From Apophysomyces variabilis (Eukaryota; Mucoromycota; Mucoromycetes; Mucorales; Mucoraceae): a DNA stretch of 64,000 bases. Position 1 is the first letter of the stretch. The number at the start of each line of letters is the position of its first letter. Below, piece by piece: positions 23,483-35,500 of the stretch. A program made the translations under genes and the position numbers. The notes under the pieces are model-generated. The model saw only the letters and a program-made list of their open reading frames with translations. It made no database searches and was not told the DNA's origin. Location of the stretch: NCBI GenBank assembly GCA_002749535.1, contig MZZL01000405.1, positions 434,001-498,000 of the forward strand, read 5' to 3'.

Positions 23483-24292
23483 CTAAAAGGGAAGCACTTG
23501 ATGGATGGGTGGCAAAGAAGAGGTGGTCTGAGATGCCATGGTGATCGGTGGCAAGGTACGTGCGTGGGGTGGACGATCCAAGAGATCCAATAAGCTCTGA
23601 GGGTTTTGATTTGGACGTGAATAGATAGGATCGAGTAATTTGCATTCAAGAGGTGCTAGCTTATGGTTCATTCTGGGTGATCGCATAGGCGAGAGTTTAG
23701 GTGAGCTATCGGGTGTAAAGAGATATTCAGGTTCTGAATCCGACAGAGGATGTTGATCCTGGTTGCCTTGCGAACTGCTGGTGGTGGATAAGGCAGGAGA
23801 GGCGGGGGGAGTAGTACGTGGGCGTTTTGCTGCTGTAGTATGATGATGATAATCATGATGCTCATTGTGATGATTGTCATTACGACTCTTATGGTTAGAG
23901 GGTGCCTTTGTCTGTTGTTGTTGCTGTCGTCGTCGTTTACTGGGAGAAGTATGAATTCTGACATGACGAGTTAATTCGTCGGAACGAGAAAACCGTTTTT
24001 CACAGCCCGGAAAAGTGCATTGATGTGGTTTTTCGCCTGTATGAGTTCGAATATGACGAGTCTGATGTTCAAGACGATAGAAAGATTTCTGACATGTCGG
24101 AAAAGGACATTTATAAGGTCTAGGGATATTCGTCTTGTCCATGGGTGTGATTGGCCTTTTCTTGGGAGGTGATGGTGTGAGTGGCGACACTGTACTACTG
24201 GTACTACTGGCACTACTACTACTACTAGTAGTAGTAGTAGTAGTAGTGGCGATGGAAAGACTTAGTAAACTAGTCGCTGCTTGGTAAGCCAT
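23483..24292 (-). CDS. CreA/Mig1-type C2H2 zinc finger transcription factor
   Basis: Single exon of 269 residues. Two adjacent C2H2 fingers (ligands C62, C67, H80, H84 and C92, C97, H110, H114) contain [20 protein letters not shown] and [17 protein letters not shown], the diagnostic CreA/Mig1 recognition helices that bind GC-rich promoter boxes in carbon catabolite repression. The first finger has C-x4-C spacing where classical CreA and Mig1 have C-x2-C. The N-terminus is Thr/Ser-rich (seven Thr, five Ser in a row). A basic KRRRQQQQQ stretch and a His/Asn-rich segment follow the fingers, then Ser/Pro-rich sequence and an LPPI-rich tail. It is short compared with about 400-500 residues in ascomycete CreA. 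I infer a glucose-responsive repressor, but zygomycetes carry several paralogues, so I leave the symbol empty. Confidence 0.88.
   Translation of the reverse strand: MAYQAATSLLSLSIATTTTTTTSSSSSASSTSSTVSPLTPSPPKKRPITPMDKTNIPRPYKCPFPTCQKSFYRLEHQTRHIRTHTGEKPHQCTFPGCEKRFSRSDELTRHVRIHTSPSKRRRQQQQQTKAPSNHKSRNDNHHNEHHDYHHHTTAAKRPRTTPPASPALSTTSSSQGNQDQHPLSDSEPEYLFTPDSSPKLSPMRSPRMNHKLAPLECKLLDPIYSRPNQNPQSLLDLLDRPPHARTLPPITMASQTTSSLPPIHQVLPF
24212..24247. repeat. (ACT)5(AGT)7 perfect inverted repeat in the CreA-like CDS
   Basis: Five ACT units followed directly by seven AGT units. ACT and AGT are reverse complements, so this is a perfect loop-free palindrome with 15-base arms. On the coding strand it encodes seven Thr then five Ser near the N-terminus. 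Confidence 0.95.
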
Positions 24293-25569
24293 TTTGATCG
24301 ATGAGAAAGAAAAGAAGAAAGAATAATGTAGAAAAGCAAAAGCAAAAAAAATTATTATTGGGGTCTGAGCAAAAAAAAGTCAAGGGGAGTGAAGAGATAG
24401 GGTTGATATTTATATAATGGGGGGAAAAGAGGGAAATAATGTCCGCTGTGTATGTTGTGTAGTGTGTGGTGTGTATATTATGTGTGTAAGATGGTGAAGA
24501 TAAGGGAAGAAAGGGTTGGGGGGTGGAGAGAGAGACAGAGACAGAGACAGAGAGACAGACAGACCACACATACAGAGTTGGAAAGTGGGGGAGTATGCGT
24601 ATAGAGGGCATTGTGGGACAAAAAGGCATTTACAATAGCAATAAAAATAAAAGCCAGGTTGGTTCTCCACATCAAAAGATATGGACGATAACCGGAATAG
24701 GAAAGTGTAGCTTAAGCAATCAAATGTTCACACGCACGCATGCATAATACTCTTTCGAAATAACCCGAGAAATTGAATACGATGTTTATCGCCTGTTTCT
24801 CTCCTTCCCCTGTGTATTCCGATTTTCTTATCAATCCAAATCAGATGGCAAAATAACACAAAGGCACCCCGGATGTGGGGTAACCCTCATTCCAGATCAA
24901 TGAGAATAACCCTTACTTTACCTTCTCTCTCTATCTCTCTATCTCTCTGTCTGTCTGTCTGTCAAGATGTATAGGATCGTCTTACGATGAACCTCTCTAT
25001 ATTCATTCACCCAAAAAAAGGAAGTTATCTTGAGTCAGCAAAAAGTTTTTTTGTGTGTCCCTATCCTGATTTCTGATTCCGAATTTCATCACGCAATATT
25101 CCCTTTCTAAATAGGATGAGTAGAGGTGGTGTAGGTACGTAGGTTGCTTGCGTGCTTTGTGTCTGATTGTGTCTTAATCACCCCATACTCTATTAAAAAC
25201 TGACTGAATTGAACCTTTCGATTACATCCTTTTGCCCCACACATAATCACATGAAAAGAATTAGAAAAATGCCATCCCATATACGCACAGCTTTTTACTT
25301 GCATATGCAAACCTTGCCTAGAACAAAACATTCCCTTTTCCATCCTTGCGAGTCCACTAATCTAACTAAAACACAAAATAAGAAAAAAAAACAACAGAAA
25401 AACTCGAAATTACACCCCTCCCCCCAAAAAAAAAGAAAACTTCGAAATCCCCATATCACAAAAGCAGGCAGCATTTTCTTAGTCTCAAGGAAACAGTCAC
25501 TTATTGACTATTTTGCCCTTCACTTGTTTGTTGAAAAGATCCTTCGAATCCTTCAAACATTTTAAACGC
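24293..25569. other. Divergent promoter region, CreA-like and RRP43 genes
   Basis: About 1.3 kb between two divergent genes. It holds low-complexity blocks: purine-rich GAGACA repeats at about 24525-24562 and CTCTAT/CTGT repeats at about 24924-24963. These are roughly complementary and could pair as inverted repeats 360 bases apart. No further gene is supported. Confidence 0.5.
24924..24963 (+). repeat. CTCTAT/CTGT microsatellite
   Basis: Short tandem CT, CTAT and CTGT units. The sequence is partly complementary to the GAGACAGACAGAC block at 24525-24562. Confidence 0.75.
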
Positions 25570-26644
25570 ATGGCTCAAGCAACAACAACAACACCCGCAA
25601 CCCATACGAGGAACTTTGAAATATTCAGTCGTATACAACCACACGAATACCTCAGACGATTTCTCGATCAAAATGTCAGACCTGATGGACGACTGCTAGA
25701 TCAATTCAGAAATACATTAATTACTTCGGGTGCAATATCCACAGCCAACGCAAGTGCCATGGTACGATTAGGTGGTACAACTGTGGTCTGTGGTATTAAA
25801 GCCGAAGTGTGTGAACCCAATGTGGAAAGACCAGACGAGGGTTATTTAGGTCGGCAGATTTTTCATTATCAACCATCCGGAAAAAGAAAAAAAAACTGAA
25901 TCAGGATCCCTTGTCCTTTTCCTATTAGTACCTAATGTCGAATTATCACCTATGTGTTCTCCCAAGTTCCGGCCGGGTCCACCACCAGAAAAGGCACAGG
26001 CCGTATCAGAGCTTATTCACCAAGTCTTTCGAGAGTAAGAAAAATGAAGGCAAAGATCAAGAACTGTTTCCGATTTAACAAAGCACCTATGTAGTTCACA
26101 GATATTACCATTAGAAAAGTTATGCATTGAATCTGGTAAAGCAGTGTGGGTACTTTATGCAGATATTGTTTGTCTGAATTATGATGGCAATATCATGGAT
26201 GCCAGTCTGTTGGCTCTTGTCACAGCCTTGAAAGATGGTAAATATTTTTTTTGTTTCTATTTAGTAACAATATGAGGAAAAAACTAACGGGGGGTTTTTT
26301 TTTCAGTGACCCTGCCCAAGACACAATTATCGCCCAGCATGATAGTCGAGGCCGATGCGTCTGAACAGACACGACCGATCGAACTGACCCGATTCCCTGT
26401 TGCATCTACATTTTGCCTATTTAGTCAACCTGACGCGTTACTTTCCGATCCCAATGACACCGAGGAAAATCTGGCGAAAGAAACGATGACGGTCATTATG
26501 GATTCAGAAGGTGCTTTATGTCGAGTGTATAAAACAGGAGGCACAGCTATGCAAGTGGATACCCTTCGTACTTGTTTTGAACGGGCAAAACAAAGAACCG
26601 AACAAGTAGCCCTACTCATAGACCAAGCTATCAAGAAACAATAA
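25570..26644 (+). CDS. RRP43: Exosome core subunit Rrp43/EXOSC8
   Basis: RNase PH-like subunit of the nine-subunit RNA exosome ring, catalytically inactive in eukaryotes, acting in 3'-5' RNA processing and decay in nucleus and cytoplasm. Four exons (25570-25849, 25929-26034, 26095-26237, 26307-26644) join exactly in frame to 288 residues, the usual EXOSC8 size. Family hallmarks in order: [88 protein letters not shown] and a C-terminal [19 protein letters not shown]. The ATG at 25570 gives a short Thr-rich leader before [16 protein letters not shown]. The last intron carries a GGGGGG-T(10) polypyrimidine acceptor. Confidence 0.95.
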
Positions 26645-27582
26645 GCTAAATTGGGGAAGGAGGGTTTTTGATAATCATAAGGAAGGAAAAAAAGAAGAAA
26701 AGATAATTACTGGGAACCAACCGCAACGGTACTGCCAAATAAAACATAGGCTTGCATGATTAAATGGGAATAGACAGACAAATGGATATTCTCCTTTTAG
26801 TGAATGCATCATTTTTCACATGGAATGAATTCAAAAATGAAGCACTATTTTTGTCACTCATAAAAAGTGATAGGATGAACTAAAGTTGCGGATAGAGAGG
26901 GCGATTGCCAAGCTCCTAATAACTTTGTTATTCTTGCATTACCGGGCCGTATTAGGCATCCATGCCGATAGGTTCCGCGTTCCTTAGTGTGCAATGTCGT
27001 ACTGTGAACTCTGTTTTTTTTTATATTTAAATTATTTGAGTGTGTATAACCTGCTGTTAGGTAGTTTTTCAACAAACAAAGTTTTGGGTTTAGTGTGTGT
27101 ATGTGTGTAAATTTTTTTTTTGGGTCAGTCGGTTCTTGTGTCTTTATGGTATGTTATGTCTATGGTTTATCCTACTTTCATACAGAGCAGTAATGTGGTG
27201 TCACATGCAAATCAACATTCCCCGCTCGTAACCTTTCGGTCGGACCATGGATAAGTCTTTTTTTGGGGGGGAGGGAGAGAGAAGGGGGGGAGACCGCGGG
27301 CATCGTTGTAGTACAAAACATCATATGATTCTGTTCAATCGTAATTTCATAGTTTGTGATTGTTTATTCCCCGATCAGCGTTTGTCATACAGTTATTTCT
27401 TGATTTTATTCACATGTCCTGTTGACCACAAAATAATACAAGTGTTCACCCGGACGACATCAATCGTTGAGAAGGTATAACAGAAGACAAAAAAAAACTT
27501 TCTGGACAAGGGTAGGAAAGTTAGAAAGGAAACTAAAGGAAGGTATGTTGTCAAAAAGCTAGGAAATCAGAAGAAATGGTTA
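26645..27582. other. 3' flank of RRP43
   Basis: AT-rich spacer with no gene I can support. A G-rich stretch (27265-27290, G7 and G7 separated by GAG repeats) could form a quadruplex but lies outside any recognised gene. Confidence 0.5.
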
Positions 27583-27918
27583 AGTCAAGTGACAAGTCTT
27601 TGGCCAAGAGGCCTGTCCGTTGGGATCAAAGTACAATGTGTAATTGGTCCAGTTTGTGTAGAAGCGAGCATACGACTGGCCAACGATGGATCCACGAGAG
27701 AGTGGTAATAGGTATGTGCTTGGAAAGCAGAACTTTGCCCTAACATGGCGCAGTTGGGAAACCTCGTCAAATATGAATATTTGTTTGTATCCAGTATCGA
27801 AAGTCGTGGACGTGTACCAGTCAATGAATTGCTTTGAGACGAAGATGGATGCTGTTGGGGATGGTTCAAATCCATTTTGAAGAAGAAGGACCAAGGCTAG
27901 GCTCCGACACAGTATCAA
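27583..27918 (-). CDS. Unrecognised open frame, possible gene or element fragment
   Basis: A minus-strand frame of 112 codons reads like structured protein: NGFEPSPTASIFVSKQFIDW, then YKQIFIFDEVSQLRHVRAKF, a Cys/Pro/Leu-rich part, and YFDPNGQASWPKTCHLT before the stop. I do not recognise a family, and no clear start or upstream exon is visible; the ATG at 27918 is only the first available. A second minus-strand frame (27585-27875) overlaps it. It lies beside a GC-rich palindromic cluster and a dead transposase, so it may be the remnant of a mobile element or a decayed gene. Confidence 0.3.
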
Positions 27919-27970
27919 TACGAATGGATGATGTGATGAGTGCGTTCATTGTGTTTGGACATGGCTTGAA

Positions 27971-28110
27971 ATGGGTGGGCCTTAACCGGGCGGGTCAAGC
28001 GTTTGACCCGTGGCCCCCTAAGGCTGGGCCAAGGTCTTAATAACCTGGTGCGTGGCACAGTTAGGCCTAACATACTAAGGCCCGTCCAACAGGCATCCGG
28101 TTGGGCCAGG
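27971..28110. repeat. GC-rich cluster of palindromes (possible element terminus)
   Basis: This block is clearly GC-richer than its surroundings. It contains the inverted repeat CGGGTCAA-gcgt-TTGACCCG (27991-28010), the perfect palindrome TTAGGCCTAA (28061-28070) and several GGGCC/TGGGCC motifs in both orientations. GGCC-rich short repeats of this type occur at ends of some hAT elements, but no target duplication or transposase could be matched, so the origin is unknown. Confidence 0.4.
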
Positions 28111-29034
28111 TTAAATTCCGAGTCCTAGTCTTGGATCCTAATGTACGCTTGCAGCTATTGTCATCTTTGATTTATTTTAACTTCGATATTGGGGTAGCGT
28201 GTGATGGGCGTCTTATTCAGGCGTTCGGCCGTACATTTCTGCATAGCAAATCATCACTCTACCACAAAACGAAGTAAGCTTCAGTTTTTTTTTTTTTGGA
28301 ACTGAACGGAAAACGGGTAACAAAGGGCCTTCGGTTTCGAGATAGACGAGATAGTGTTGCTATCCGCCAGAAAGTTATGCTCCAATCCATTTCTGATAAC
28401 ACCAAACGGTTGTAATTCGCCCATTCAGCAAACTAACAAGTTTTGTCCTTGAATCTCTTTCGGTTTATGGAGCTCATGCATTGAAGAAAGGATAGCTGTT
28501 TTGGCATCGCGCCAGTTTATAGTGGAGGAAACTTGAGCCTTCATTTCAACTGATAATCTGGGTGCTATTTGCTGAAGCATAGGTTGGGCTGATTGTTGCA
28601 TCTTCGATAGTCGCATCATCAGAGTACAAGCCATAACCATCAAGTCTTGAACTGTTTGCCACGACCTCGCTGGACGTTTCGCTTAAAATTGTCGGTTTCT
28701 TTGATTGTGTGGTGCACACATCACGACCAACTAACCCATCGTCAAAATGATTCAATTCCTTATGACAAAAGATCTCTCTCTAACTTGCCAGCAGGCCGAT
28801 GATATCCCTCAATGGATAACTCACTCAAACATTGAGAATCGATCTGTCCACGGGCCCAGGGCCCACCCTCCTCTCTGTGAATTCTTCATTAAGGAGAAAC
28901 AAAGTGGCTCTTCGCCAAAATTTGACTTCCTAAAATTGGTATGGAAGCTTTATAATTTTTCTTTGTGTTGATACTTACCGAAACATTTAGCAAAATGAGC
29001 AAAAAACCCTTTGAAGTCACTTAAACATAAACTG
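28111..29034. other. Flank of the dead transposase
   Basis: Short broken minus-strand frames (28425-28755) have gene-like composition but no family match; they may be debris of the same insertion or of an older gene. Nothing further can be supported. Confidence 0.35.
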
Positions 29035-29860
29035 TGGCGTGAACTGCTCAATTGGGCTCAATTCAGGAGAATACGAAGGAAGATATGCATACTGATATCC
29101 TTGAGAGTGAATATATTTTCCTACATCAATTGAGCTATGAAGAGGAGCATTATCCATGAACAGGATAGTGTCCCTTCATTTCTGGATAGCTGTCCATTTC
29201 ATCAAGTGCAGTCTTTAAAAAGCTCAGATAATGCCCGGTCATTGTTCCTGTGCTATAGCCATCGGTCTTACGTGCAAGCTTTCTTTTTGATACACTTTGG
29301 CAATCTCAAACTAACATTAACTAAGCCAGTAGCATATATTGCACCTAAAATTGATGTTGTGTTTGTTTTAGTTGTAGGCACTGTAACTATTGCAGGCGTT
29401 CCCTTCCTTGACCAAGCCATACCTCGTTTCAAATTAATGTGAAATACTGATTCATCAACAAAGACGCAATGTGTTGTGAAATCCAAGTCAGTTTGTTGCG
29501 ATTTTTTGGACCCAATCGTACCTTTGCTGAATCTTTTCCTCGCTGTTCCTTTCCACAGGTTGAAATTGTGCTTGGTTAATGGATACATTGCACTGGCTTG
29601 TCATGAAGTTGTAAACAGTACCACGACAAACGTTTGAGACCTACAAAGCTCTGTAATAAATGTTCTACTACTTCAGTTAAAAAAGCAGAAGGAATCTCAT
29701 CACTGTACTTCAAAAGAAAATGCTTATGCTCTTCTCCTAGAATACGATGACAGCTGACTATTTTTTTTAAAAATGCTTTCGAGATCTTCGCGATAACATT
29801 TGACCCATCGCTGCGTTGGTCGAACATGAATAACTCATTAGTTTGCAGCAGCAGAAACAC
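29035..29860 (-). pseudogene. Degenerate Tc1/mariner (DDE) transposase
   Basis: Minus-strand remains of a Tc1/IS630/mariner-family transposase, which cuts and pastes DNA at TA sites. An N-terminal helix-turn-helix part is readable at about 29600-29800. The first catalytic Asp is in HCVFVDESVFHINLKRG (about 29437-29486), with SILGAIYATG following. The second is in LFMDNAPLHSS (about 29138-29165), and the third acidic residue is in SYSPELSPIEQF (about 29043-29075). At least three frame changes or stops separate these blocks, and the sequence stops matching right after EQF, so the C-terminus is lost. It cannot make a functional enzyme. I did not find clear terminal inverted repeats. Confidence 0.85.
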
Positions 29861-32522
29861 TTACGCACTTTCTAAAAAAAATAAGTGAAAATATCTAGGA
29901 TTTTCGTCACCAGATCAAAATGTGTATCGTCGCTTATTGCATAACTCCATATTAACATCATCACTATTTCTTTCATCTGTGGTTGGATGCATTGCAGGAA
30001 TAGGGTTTCTGCAGGTTTATTCATTACAAATTGAGTAAGGAACTTATTGTTTCGATAGGTAATGGCTCTTCATCCAATCCGAACACCACTAATTTCTATC
30101 TCAAGTAACATCGTTATGAACAACCTCATTTTTAGACCAAGTGACATCAATGTTGGACAGAAAGAGTTTTTGCACGACATCAAATTTTCGCCCTCACCCC
30201 CCACACCCCCAAACGGCAAAATGTTTTTGGCAGGCGATCAATGGTCTCTTCCTTCCTCCCCCCGTTTCCCCCGCCACCAGCACCTCTTCGTCTTTTAGCT
30301 TTCCAGAATTACCCGCGATATTATCCTCTCGCCTCGTACGAGATATTCCATGATATGGCACGTGCACTTATCGAAACGCATTTGCACGTGACAGCAATGG
30401 CGTGCCCAGTGGGACCCTCTTGCGCCACTAAGTAACCTTAATAGCAAGACATCATTAAAAGAAAAAAATGGGATGATCTCCAAGAAGGAAACTGTCCCTT
30501 TTTGATTGCTATGGATACACTTGGATTGATTTGGATTGTATCCATGACAAAGCATCACCTTTCTTTCTTTTCCTTCTGAGGCGCAGTGATAGACAAGATA
30601 ACAACCAAAAATAAAAAAGAAAAACCTGATTGACCGATAGACGGGGTTCGGTTTTTTATCGACCCTTCTCCAAAGAAGTAAACTAAGATTGAATGATACC
30701 GCAAAGATATCTCCGGTGGAAAAACAGTTGCACAACATCACCTATCACTTTTTCGCCATTGAATAAGAAAATTAAAGTTTTTCGCTGTGATGGAAAAGAC
30801 CCACAGTAATTGGGGATGAAATAGTAAAGATATGGACATAGGTTCAAGAGACATTGTGGATCTCGCCATTAATTTTGCACGTTGATGCTTCTATATAATC
30901 TCTGTCAGACTTGGTTGCGGATTAGCCTAGATAGGGAAATGCATGATTTGTGGGTCTAGCCAGCCAGCGCATCAACCGAGTTATCGATCATAAGTAAACT
31001 TTTTTTTTTGTTTGTTTTTCTTTGCTCTTCAGTGGGGTGGCGATCGACCAGGCAAAATGCTCTTCCGCTATCTTGAGTGAAAGAAATTCGTAACCGTCCC
31101 CCATAGCCTCTCCCCTCCCCCCCAAAAAAAATTTTTGTTTTGCTCTATCAGCAACTAGTTATCGATACGGTCGAAAGGCCTTTTAGCTCCTTTGCCGTTT
31201 CGATATATTCCTTCCTGTTTATTAAGAGTTTGAGAAGAATGTAAGAATAAAAAAAGCTTGATAATGATGGCGCAACATTGTTGTTTACCGATATGTCGGC
31301 AAGAACCGTGTTGTAATAGAATCCTTGCCGAGTCAGCTTGTCTCTCTTCCTCATCACGACGTGTTTATCACTAAAACCTTTTTTTTTTCTATTGCACGTG
31401 GCTCAAGTGCCATCAGAGAAAGAAAATGTGCGGTGCCTCTTAGCATTTTTATCATGTCATATGCTGCATGAGGAGAACACAAAGAAGAAAAGGGCCTTAT
31501 CGTCAGGAGATGACTTTGACCCCCAACGTTATCGACAGAGAATATCTGTTTCCCTTTTATATGACGATAATGATGACCAAGATTTAGGCCGTCATGCGCT
31601 TCATTTTTTCATGTATGTCAGCCTCAATACATGCATGGAACCACCTCATGTTGGATGTTGAGGTTCAGTGCTTGCTTGCTTGCTTGTGTTAAGATAGTGC
31701 TGCGAACATATTCTAATGCACATAAAAGTTAATAGCGTTCTTTTTTCCTTATTGGATACAGTCCTTAATGAAAGACAGAAGACGTGGTTGTTATTCACGC
31801 GTCGTCCCGCATGCATCATTCTTGTATCGCAGTTTATCTACGATTCCATATGGGAGACGGGTGTATTAGAAGGAATGAGCACACTTCTCATTAAACTTCT
31901 TCCGTCAAAGATAGAATTCTAATATCGTTTTTTGTTTGGTATGATGCTCTTCTATACTTTGCTTTTTAAAGTATTTCTACCATCGCATTTCTATTGGTGC
32001 ACTTACCGTTAATTCTAACAAGACATAGAGCATGAAATCAATTTATGGACGCTCGGTGCGTTATCTGGTAAAATATGTTGCAACATTGATGTGTATTATC
32101 AATCCAAGTCTACAATAAGATGGTGGACTTATATGGGTTTTGGAAAGATAGCTAATCTGCATAGAACATGCACTAGCTCCTGAAAAGATCAAGAAGATCA
32201 GTTTCTATGGTCTTCATCTGAACAATACCAATGGAATACACCCATTCGTTCCAAACATGCGAGGTTATGTCCCTTTTCAGGATATCGAAATCGAATTTCT
32301 CAACTTACTTTTTTTTGCAGGCCGGTTGAGAACTGAAGCAGATAACCTCTCTTCTTCATCAAAATTATACTCCAGAGCGTAATCAACTACCAAACCCTTC
32401 CATCAATATGCTCCTCCTGCTTACTAACAAATATATTGGCTTTAAAAGCGCTCTTTTTTTTATAGGCGCCTGTAAACACAATCCAAGTATCCTGCAATTT
32501 ATATTTGATAGGGATAATGTTA
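29861..32522. other. Intergenic region, no recognised gene
   Basis: About 2.7 kb. Overlapping frames at 30.06-30.74 kb are low-complexity and unconvincing. Two plus-strand frames at 31338-31922 have faintly protein-like stretches (for example ACIILVSQFIYDSIWE) but no continuity. C-rich blocks lie at 30190-30210 and 31110-31128, and four GCTT units lie at about 31670-31686. Confidence 0.45.
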
Positions 32523-35500
32523 TTATGTGGAATTTGCTGTTTGTGCAATAAAATGCTGTAACAAACTCATCTGATCGTTTCGTAAAGAATGAAGATAGGT
32601 TTTGAGATAGTCATCACCTAGCGATCGGTGGATGCCAACCAGAGCTTGCACACACGATGTACGTACAGAAACATTTTCATGATTATAGCCCTGCACGCCA
32701 AAAGAGATACATAGTTATCTTCTCATTACTTTCTTCATGTCATCTTATATACTAACCTTCAAGAGTATTTCGGCAGTTCCATTCCGAAAATGCTCCTCCA
32801 TCGTTTCCGCTGGCGTGTTGGGCGCTAACTTACCGAGATACGAAAACAAAAAGGCTAACGAACTATCCCGGCTTTTAAGGAGGGAAGGCGTCAGATTGGT
32901 GCCTTCTTTACGCATATATCTCTCCAATGTACTCCAAATAATACTTATTCCGAAGTCCAAGCTTACTGCACTTAACACAGCTTCTAAGGCGTCCTTGGAA
33001 GCGGCTAATATCTAGAACAGGAATGAGTCTACCCCCTTCCCGCGATTTATACGTACATCATTGGACATATCCACTTTGTTAGCCAGTAACACATTCACGA
33101 TGCGGTATGTCAGCGAGGATGAGGCAGCCTTTTGCTTGTCTCTTGGTTCATATTGCTCGAATAGTTTCGTCTGATTTGTAATAAGCTGTTTAATCAGAAC
33201 AATTGCATCAACATGTGTTTGCTCGTTGACGTCTGTTTTATCGTCGTCAAGTGATGCCAGGAATACAACCAACGTTTCCAACAAGAGGATAAAAGCATTC
33301 TCATCCCCGGAAGATCGGCTCCAAACTGCAAGGTTTGCACGTTCATTCTCTTCATTGCATCCTTTCGAAACGAGAGTCTCTTTCGATAGTTTTTGCAATT
33401 GGCGAAACAATATGTCGTCAACATCATTTCTTTCCTTTATCCGAAGCGTCAGATTGTACAGTAGGTCTGCTCGGTCAGGTATTGATTTGGGAATTGAAAT
33501 GTCATGAAACATAGTTATCCGCCTCCTTTTCTTCATATGCTCTTCAACATTTAAATGATTATGAAAGCCACTGCGCTCGAAGCCGCTATCGACACTTGAC
33601 GTTGTTCGCTTTTGTCTTCCGGGAATTGTGCGCGGTATTATTGTTTCAGAGCTTGACTGTACACGCTCATACAACTCGCATGTGTCTTGAAATTCGGAGC
33701 TATCTTTCAAGGTCTGAGGTTGAAGAATCGCATTATCCTCCCTGGTTGTGACCTACACAATTGCCTATCTTCTAGTATATCTAACAAAAACGTATCACTA
33801 TGTACCTGAGGAGCACTTAGCAGGATTTTGGATATATCTGCGGTTACACCAGTGCTTTCTTCCTCATTGTTCGTAATCATCAACATATCGACCTCGTAAG
33901 GAATAGGTTCGGGAGACCCGTCGCATAACCGAATCGAGCCTATGCTGTTATCGAATTTACTCAATTCTTCTGCCAGATCAACTTCGTCTGGTTGAGAATC
34001 CTTTTCCACGCTTGAACACGAAGTTGCTATGCTTGTACGAGTTCTTTGCGAATTAAGAAGGTCTTCGATCACTAACCCATGTTTTCCAGAGACTGTATCA
34101 AATACGCGTTCGTTTACGAGGCGTAGCCGTCCAATAAGGCAGTTATATGCTTCATGTGTTGCTGAATTTTCATTCACCGTATGATGTAGTGATAGCACCG
34201 TGTCCAAACAGTATCCCAAATTTTGGTTATCATCAAACCATTGAAAAGCTGGCTCCGTGTCGTCCGGTACCTTTAACCACTCAGCTCCCTCAGACAATAA
34301 ACTAGCATCTTCTTCATCATTTGCGAGTCCGACATATTCACAAGTTATCTCGTCTATCCACTCCAAAAGACCGCGTATTAAGCGATCCCGGTTGCCTTCT
34401 ACAGCTAATATGCTGCGCGTGATAGCCGTGCTGGAAGATGATTCCTCTCCGTTAGATGCCGACATCACGTCCAACAGTTTCTTAACTAACAGTGGGTCGT
34501 TCTTTTTTAAGTAAATTTTCAACCGTTTCAATCCCGTGGCATACACGTGCATTATGTGGTTCTCCGCAGCAGACATGCTGTTTTCTTGTTCCATGCATCT
34601 CTGGCTATTGATGATAAGTGTCGGTGCGTAGTGATTAAAACAGAGTAGTCGCACGAACACATTAGCAAGACTATCCCAGCTCATCAAGGTCTCATAGAGG
34701 CAAACGTCTTTGTCGGTTCGAGAGAGATATCCCATTAGAATGGGTAGCAAATCCACCTTTGATAATGTGTCCAACGATAAGATGGAGCTTTCCGAAATGT
34801 TGTCGGCGCTATGTTTTAATTGCGATATTAGCTGTTGAATAGCTTCGCGATTGGCTGTTACGTCGTCAGCTTGGAGTTTCCGCAGAATCGCCCTGTAAGC
34901 CATAGATTTAGCCGTATCTGCTGCTTTCTGTCGACTTGTAGATGGCGAGGGAATATTCGACCGTATCGTAGTTAGAGGTTTACTTGTGCTTCGATTAAAT
35001 GATGATGTCCGTTTTAACTCGGAAGGAATGCTTGATGTCGTTGAGAATGTTCTGGAAGGTATGATACGGTTACTCGTGCGGGAACTAGATGTCGATATAC
35101 TCGGTGTGAGACTTGGCCGACTGAGCGTTGTACGATCGGAAGATCTCAAGGACTGACGACTGCTTCTGGCTAGAGAAAGACGAGAATCGGATATAGCACT
35201 GATCGTAAAATTGTCGATTTCTTCGTTGCTTGGCATCGATTTCTCCAGCTGTCTTTGCGTGATGGCATCCAAGTTTGCAGAAAATCTGTCGCAGTATCCG
35301 TAAGAAAGCAATAATCTATAGTATTGTCTCACCTTTCAGCTTGTGAGGGCCAATATTTGCGAAAAAGCCAAAAGGTTTGTCTACATGATTCTCTGACAAC
35401 TGGTGCAGCATCGAAAAAGCCTTTCCTTAAAAACCTCTCAATATGTTCTATACTTCCGTTTCGTTCTATCAACGCCCGCGTTCCATCTTTAGGACCATGT

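Noticed and set aside
30062..30741. Overlapping frames at 30.1-30.7 kb
   Set aside because: Pro/Ser-rich or Phe-rich low-complexity translations with no consistent gene structure.
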